Program-made: the position numbers and the translations under genes
NCBI GenBank assembly: GCA_046758905.1
Contig: JBHIBC010000001.1
Location: forward strand, 45,178-109,177
Direction: 5' to 3'
DNA length: 64,000 nt
DNA from: JBHIBC01 sp046758905
Lineage (GTDB): Bacteria > Acidobacteriota > Polarisedimenticolia > Gp22-AA2
Shown here: positions 60,655-64,000 of the stretch, piece after piece
How the letters are laid out: the number at the start of each line of letters is the position of its first letter
Position numbering within the stretch: the first letter of the stretch is position 1
Notes under the pieces: generated by a model
What the model saw: only the letters and a program-made list of their open reading frames with translations
What the model was told of the DNA's origin: nothing
Database searches by the model: none

Positions 60655-61742
60655 AAGTGCTCCTCTCCTGCGCTCCCAACGGGGCCTTCGAGGCCCTCCC
60701 GGACTACCTCACCTCGGCGCTGCGGAGGCTGGGACACGAGGTGCTCCTGTTCGATCACCGCGGCTTTCTCCTCCCCGGCCGGATCCGGTCGCGGATCGGG
60801 TGGATCGATCGGGCCGAGCGGACCCGCATCAACGCCCGCCTGCTGGCGCTGGCACGCTCGGCGCGGCCGGACATCGTGGTGGTCAATCAGGGGACGGTGC
60901 TCGAGCCGCGCACCATCGAGGCCGTCCGCGAGCGCGGCATCCGCTGCGTCAACTGGTTCTCGGACTTCCCCGCCGAGTTCGAGCGGGGGCTCGAGACGGC
61001 GCCGGCCTACGACGCCTTCTACCTCGGCTCCTCTTACGCGGCGCTGCGCCACGCCGAGGCGGGTCACCTCCACGCCCACTGGCTCCCGTTCGCCTGCGAT
61101 CCGGAGGTGCACCGCCCCGTGCCGCGGCCGCGGCGCGGCCGCCCGCCCGGCTCGGCGGCGCCGGTCGTCTTCGTGGGTTCCTACTACCCCGAGCGCCAGG
61201 TCCTGCTGCGCTTCCTGCGGGGCCTCCCGGTGGGCGTCTGGGGGCCGGGCTGGGAGCGCGCCGCGGGCGACCCCGACCTCGCGCCGATGCTCCGCGGCGG
61301 ATCGCTGCGTCCGGCCGAGTGGGTGGAACTGTTCGCTTCCGCACGGGCCGTCCTGAACATCCACTACGGCGCTCTCGGGCCGCGCGCCGTGTCGGGGGAC
61401 ATGGCCAACACCCGCGTGTTCGAGATCCTCGGCTGCGGCGCCTACCAGATCGTCAACCGGCAGGCGGACGCGCTGCGCCTGTTCCGTGAGGGTCAGCACC
61501 TCGACGGATTCTCCTCGGGGGAGGAGCTGCGCGAGGCGGTGGAGCGCGCGCTGGCCGACCGAGCACGGGCTCGCCGCATCGCCCTCGCCGGGCGCGAGGC
61601 GGTTCTCCGCTCCCATACCTACGAGCACCGCGCGCTCCGCCTGCTGTCGCCGGCGGCGGCCGGCCTGGGAGCGATGGAGGAGGACGTCGCGCCCCGAGCG
61701 CGCCGGACGCCGCTGCCGGCGGCGGGAGGGGCGGGGCGATGA
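60651..61742 (+). CDS. glycosyltransferase, CgeB/GT-B-like
   Basis: A 363-residue glycosyltransferase with a GT-B type layout. The N-terminal half contains VKVLLSCAPNGAFEALPDYL, DIVVVNQGTVLEPRTIE and CVNWFSDFPAEFERGLE. The C-terminal half has VVFVGSYYPERQVLLRFLRG near 168 and FEILGCGAYQIVNRQADALR near 261, the motif of the CgeB-like (glycosyl transferase 1_2) family. It should add a sugar during repeat-unit assembly; donor and linkage cannot be read. GTG at 60651 overlaps the flippase stop, while the open frame extends upstream without support. The stop overlaps the next gene by ATGA. Confidence 0.85.
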   Translation: MKVLLSCAPNGAFEALPDYLTSALRRLGHEVLLFDHRGFLLPGRIRSRIGWIDRAERTRINARLLALARSARPDIVVVNQGTVLEPRTIEAVRERGIRCVNWFSDFPAEFERGLETAPAYDAFYLGSSYAALRHAEAGHLHAHWLPFACDPEVHRPVPRPRRGRPPGSAAPVVFVGSYYPERQVLLRFLRGLPVGVWGPGWERAAGDPDLAPMLRGGSLRPAEWVELFASARAVLNIHYGALGPRAVSGDMANTRVFEILGCGAYQIVNRQADALRLFREGQHLDGFSSGEELREAVERALADRARARRIALAGREAVLRSHTYEHRALRLLSPAAAGLGAMEEDVAPRARRTPLPAAGGAGR

Positions 61743-62848
61743 GGGCGTTGCGCGTCGTCCACCTGGTGGAATCGCTCGACCTGGGGGGGATCGAGAGGAT
61801 CGTGGTGAACCTCGTGCGCCGCGCGGGGGCCGCCGTCCGCGTCGAGGTCGTGTGCGCCGCGCGAGGCGGGGAGCTCCTGGACGAGATCGAGGCGTCGGGC
61901 GTCCGCACCCGGGTGCTGGGGCTGGCCTCCTACTACCCCGGGGCCATCCTCAGGACGGCCCTCGCGCTGAGAGCCCTGAGGCCGGACCTCGTCCACTCGC
62001 ACGGGCACTTCGCCGGCGTGCTGGGGCGCGCGGCGGCGTGGTGCGGCCGAGCCCCTCGGGTGATTCATCACGTCCACACGATCGACACCACGCTCGCGCC
62101 CCGGCACCTGCGGCTGGAGCGCGCCCTCGCCCGGCTGACGTCGATGGCCGTCTGTTGCTCGCGGGCCGTCGAGGAGCATGCCCGGGCCGACCTGGGCCTG
62201 CCTGGGTCCCGGACCCTCACGGTCCCGAACGGCATCGAGCCGCCGCCGCCGGTCGGGGCCGAGCAGGCCCGCGCCCTTCTCGACCATCCCCGCGGCCCGG
62301 TGATCGGCTGCGTCGGCAGCCTGGCGCCGCACAAGGGGCAGGCCACTCTGCTGCAGGCCCTGTCCCTGCTGCCCTCCGATCTCGGCCCGGGGACGCTGGT
62401 GCTCGTCGGCGACGGGGAGGAGCGTCGGCGGCTCGCCGCCCTCGCGGGCCGCTGCGCCCGGAGCTGGGGCGTCCGCTTCCTGGGACGGCGCGGCGATGCC
62501 CGTCGACTGCTCCCCGCCCTCGACCTCGCGGTCGTCCCGTCGCTGGGGCGCGAGGGGTTCTCTCTGTCGGCCGTCGAGGCGATGGACGCCTCGATCCCCG
62601 TGGTCGCGAGTCGGATAGGCGGCCTGCCCGAGGTGGTCGAGGACGGGCGCACCGGGCTGCTGGTCGCCCCGGGCGATCCGGAGGCCCTGGCCTGGGGCAT
62701 GGCGACCGTCCTGCGGCGCCCGGACCGCGGCCGTGCCTTCGGGCTGGCGGGACGCGCCCGGGTCGAGAGGCTGTTCCGCGCCGAGGCGATGGCGCGGCGC
62801 ATCGCCTCGCTCTACGAGGAGGTCCTCGGTGATGGGCGCGCGGCCTAG
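61739..62848 (+). CDS. glycosyltransferase family 4 protein
   Basis: A 369-residue GT-B enzyme. VVHLVESLDLGGIERIVVNL near residues 6-25 is the N-terminal glycine-rich start of GT4, and EGFSLSAVEAMDASIPVVAS near 276-295 is the E-x7-E donor-binding motif. GCVGSLAPHKGQATLLQAL near 190-208 is the junction motif. RIGGLPEVVEDGRTGLLVAPGDPEALA follows. It should act in the cytoplasm on lipid-linked intermediates of the exopolysaccharide. The ATG at 61739 overlaps the preceding gene by ATGA, and its 3' end overlaps the next gene by about 17 bases. Confidence 0.9.
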   Translation: MRALRVVHLVESLDLGGIERIVVNLVRRAGAAVRVEVVCAARGGELLDEIEASGVRTRVLGLASYYPGAILRTALALRALRPDLVHSHGHFAGVLGRAAAWCGRAPRVIHHVHTIDTTLAPRHLRLERALARLTSMAVCCSRAVEEHARADLGLPGSRTLTVPNGIEPPPPVGAEQARALLDHPRGPVIGCVGSLAPHKGQATLLQALSLLPSDLGPGTLVLVGDGEERRRLAALAGRCARSWGVRFLGRRGDARRLLPALDLAVVPSLGREGFSLSAVEAMDASIPVVASRIGGLPEVVEDGRTGLLVAPGDPEALAWGMATVLRRPDRGRAFGLAGRARVERLFRAEAMARRIASLYEEVLGDGRAA

Positions 62849-63977
62849 GGTACGGGTCGGCCTCCTGACCCTCCGCGCCGACCTGTACGGCGGCGGCCAG
62901 CGGAGCCTGCGCGATCTCGCGGCGGCGCTGGTCGGGGGTCGCGTCGATCCGGTGGTGATCCTCCCGGGTCCGGGGCCGCTGGCCGACGCGCTGGTGCGCA
63001 GCGCGGTCCCGCTGGTCCCGCTGGCCCTGCCTCCCCTGCGGCCGGCGTCCCTGCTCCGCTCGGCGCGCGCGCTGCGCCGCCTCGCCGGCGAGGTGCGCGA
63101 CCGGCGGCTCGACCTCCTGCACAGCCAATCGCCGCGTGCCGCCCTGTACGCCGGGCTCGCCTCGCGATGGACCGGGGTGCGGCACGTGTGGCACCTGCGC
63201 GCCGCGCGGGAGGCGCGGTGGATCACGGATCGCCTGCTGCTCGGGCTGTGCGACGCGGTCATCTCGGTGTCGCGCGCCGCTGCGCTCCGGAGCCCGGCCC
63301 TGCGCGCCTCGCGCCGCGTTCGCGTGCTGCCGACGGGCATCCCTCCGGTCGAGCCTCTGGCCAGGGATCGGGCGCGCGGGCTTCTCGGGCTCCCCCGGGG
63401 CGGGTTCATCGCGGGGATCGTCGGCAGGGTGGAGCCGGACAAGGGCGGCCTCGACGCGGTGGCGGCGCTTCCCGCGATCCGGCGCGCGGTCCCCGGGGCC
63501 ATGCTGGCGTTCCTCGGGCCCGAGGCCGTCGGCACCGGCTGGGTCCGCGTCTGCCGCGAGCGCGCCGCCGCCGCCGGGGTGGCCGACGCGGTGCTGTTCC
63601 TCGGGGAACGCCCGGAGGCGGCCAGCCTCCTGCCGGCGTTCGACCTGATCCTCCACCCGTCGCTGCACGAGGCACTGCCGCGCGTCCTGATCGAGGCCCA
63701 GTTCTCCGGCCTGCCCGTGGTCGCGGCCGCCGTCGGCGGGGTGCCGGAGCTGATCGAACCGGGCCGGAGCGGACTGCTGGTGCCGCCGGGCCGGCCGGAG
63801 GCGCTCGCCGCCGCAGTGGCGACGCTGGCGGGCGATCCCGGCCTGGCGCGGCGCCTGGCCGAGGAGGGAGCACGGCGGGCGCGGGCCCTGTTCGGCGTGG
63901 ACCGTATGGCGCGCGGCGTGGCCGAGCTCTACCTGGACCTTATCGGAGCGGCCGCCGGCGCGGCGGCCTACGGCTGA
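62829..63977 (+). CDS. glycosyltransferase family 4 protein
   Basis: A second GT4-type enzyme of about 382 residues. VRVGLLTLRADLYGGGQRSLRDL near the start is the acceptor-domain entry, GIVGRVEPDKGGLDAVAAL near 195 the junction motif, and EALPRVLIEAQFSGLPVVAA near 278-297 the E-x7-E donor site. SGLLVPPGRPEALAAAVA follows. The start is GTG at 62829, seven bases after GAGGAGG, with ATG at 62832 as an alternative. The stop at 63975-63977 leaves only 23 bases to the window end, so more genes of the locus may lie beyond. Confidence 0.88.
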   Translation: MMGARPRVRVGLLTLRADLYGGGQRSLRDLAAALVGGRVDPVVILPGPGPLADALVRSAVPLVPLALPPLRPASLLRSARALRRLAGEVRDRRLDLLHSQSPRAALYAGLASRWTGVRHVWHLRAAREARWITDRLLLGLCDAVISVSRAAALRSPALRASRRVRVLPTGIPPVEPLARDRARGLLGLPRGGFIAGIVGRVEPDKGGLDAVAALPAIRRAVPGAMLAFLGPEAVGTGWVRVCRERAAAAGVADAVLFLGERPEAASLLPAFDLILHPSLHEALPRVLIEAQFSGLPVVAAAVGGVPELIEPGRSGLLVPPGRPEALAAAVATLAGDPGLARRLAEEGARRARALFGVDRMARGVAELYLDLIGAAAGAAAYG

Positions 63978-64000
63978 CTGCTCATACCGATTCAGGAGTC

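Overview
The window is a single stretch of high-GC, Gram-negative bacterial chromosome. It is densely coded, with many ATGA or GTGA stop/start overlaps and few real gaps. Evidence for an outer membrane is LptE, an LptF-LptG fusion and a Wza-type export protein. An MglA-like small GTPase, GlnE-regulated glutamine synthetase and the nadC-birA-coaX, miaB-DUF151 and leuS-lptE-holA neighbourhoods fit a deep-branching phylum such as Acidobacteriota or something close to Myxococcota. That placement is inference; no rRNA gene is present to settle it. No tRNA, rRNA, CRISPR array, insertion sequence or prophage was recognised.

Layout. 1-3221 (+): nadC, birA, coaX and an unknown gene, translationally coupled. 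3278-6741: comEC and a site-2 protease gene that converge and overlap. 6802-8537: an HU-family gene and der, transcribed divergently. 8534-13449 (+): MglA-like GTPase with a frame-broken tail, CPBP protease, a secreted unknown protein and glnA. 13504-16491: glnE. 16731-22170 (+): cNMP/FHA protein, small unknown gene, trpS, scpA, scpB, an RluB-type pseudouridine synthase and hisC. 22444-27182 (+): rpsA behind a long leader, an IHF-like gene, a HIT hydrolase, miaB and a DUF151 nuclease. 27254-28826 (+): parA-parB, followed by a 306-base gap with two perfect palindromes. 29133-31850 (+): LptF and LptG in one frame. 31827-38270 (-): metK, ahcY, a band7/phosphodiesterase/TPR protein and a HEAT-repeat protein. 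38362-47549 (-): leuS, lptE, holA, guaA, dnaE.

The accessory part is 47821-63977 (+), one tightly packed run of genes from a single recognisable promoter. It opens with a peptide-maturation module: NTP_transf_5-like nucleotidyltransferase, PqqD-like peptide-binding protein, radical SAM/SPASM enzyme, a 63-residue cysteine-containing candidate precursor peptide and an HprK-like kinase. It continues with a degenerate GspE/PilB-like ATPase fused to an HD domain, an S26 signal peptidase fused to a Wza-like polysaccharide export protein, a Wzc-like tyrosine autokinase, an O-antigen-ligase/polymerase-like protein, a flippase and three glycosyltransferases. The arrangement suggests that a ribosomally made, radical-SAM-modified peptide is produced, cleaved and possibly exported or displayed together with an exopolysaccharide. 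This is the best candidate for an undescribed system here.

Promoters stand out against the GC-rich background as TTGAC(A/T/G/C) - 16 to 18 bases - TATAAT-like elements. Several sit inside the stop codon of the preceding gene, and several lie so close to the start codon that the mRNA would be leaderless or nearly so.
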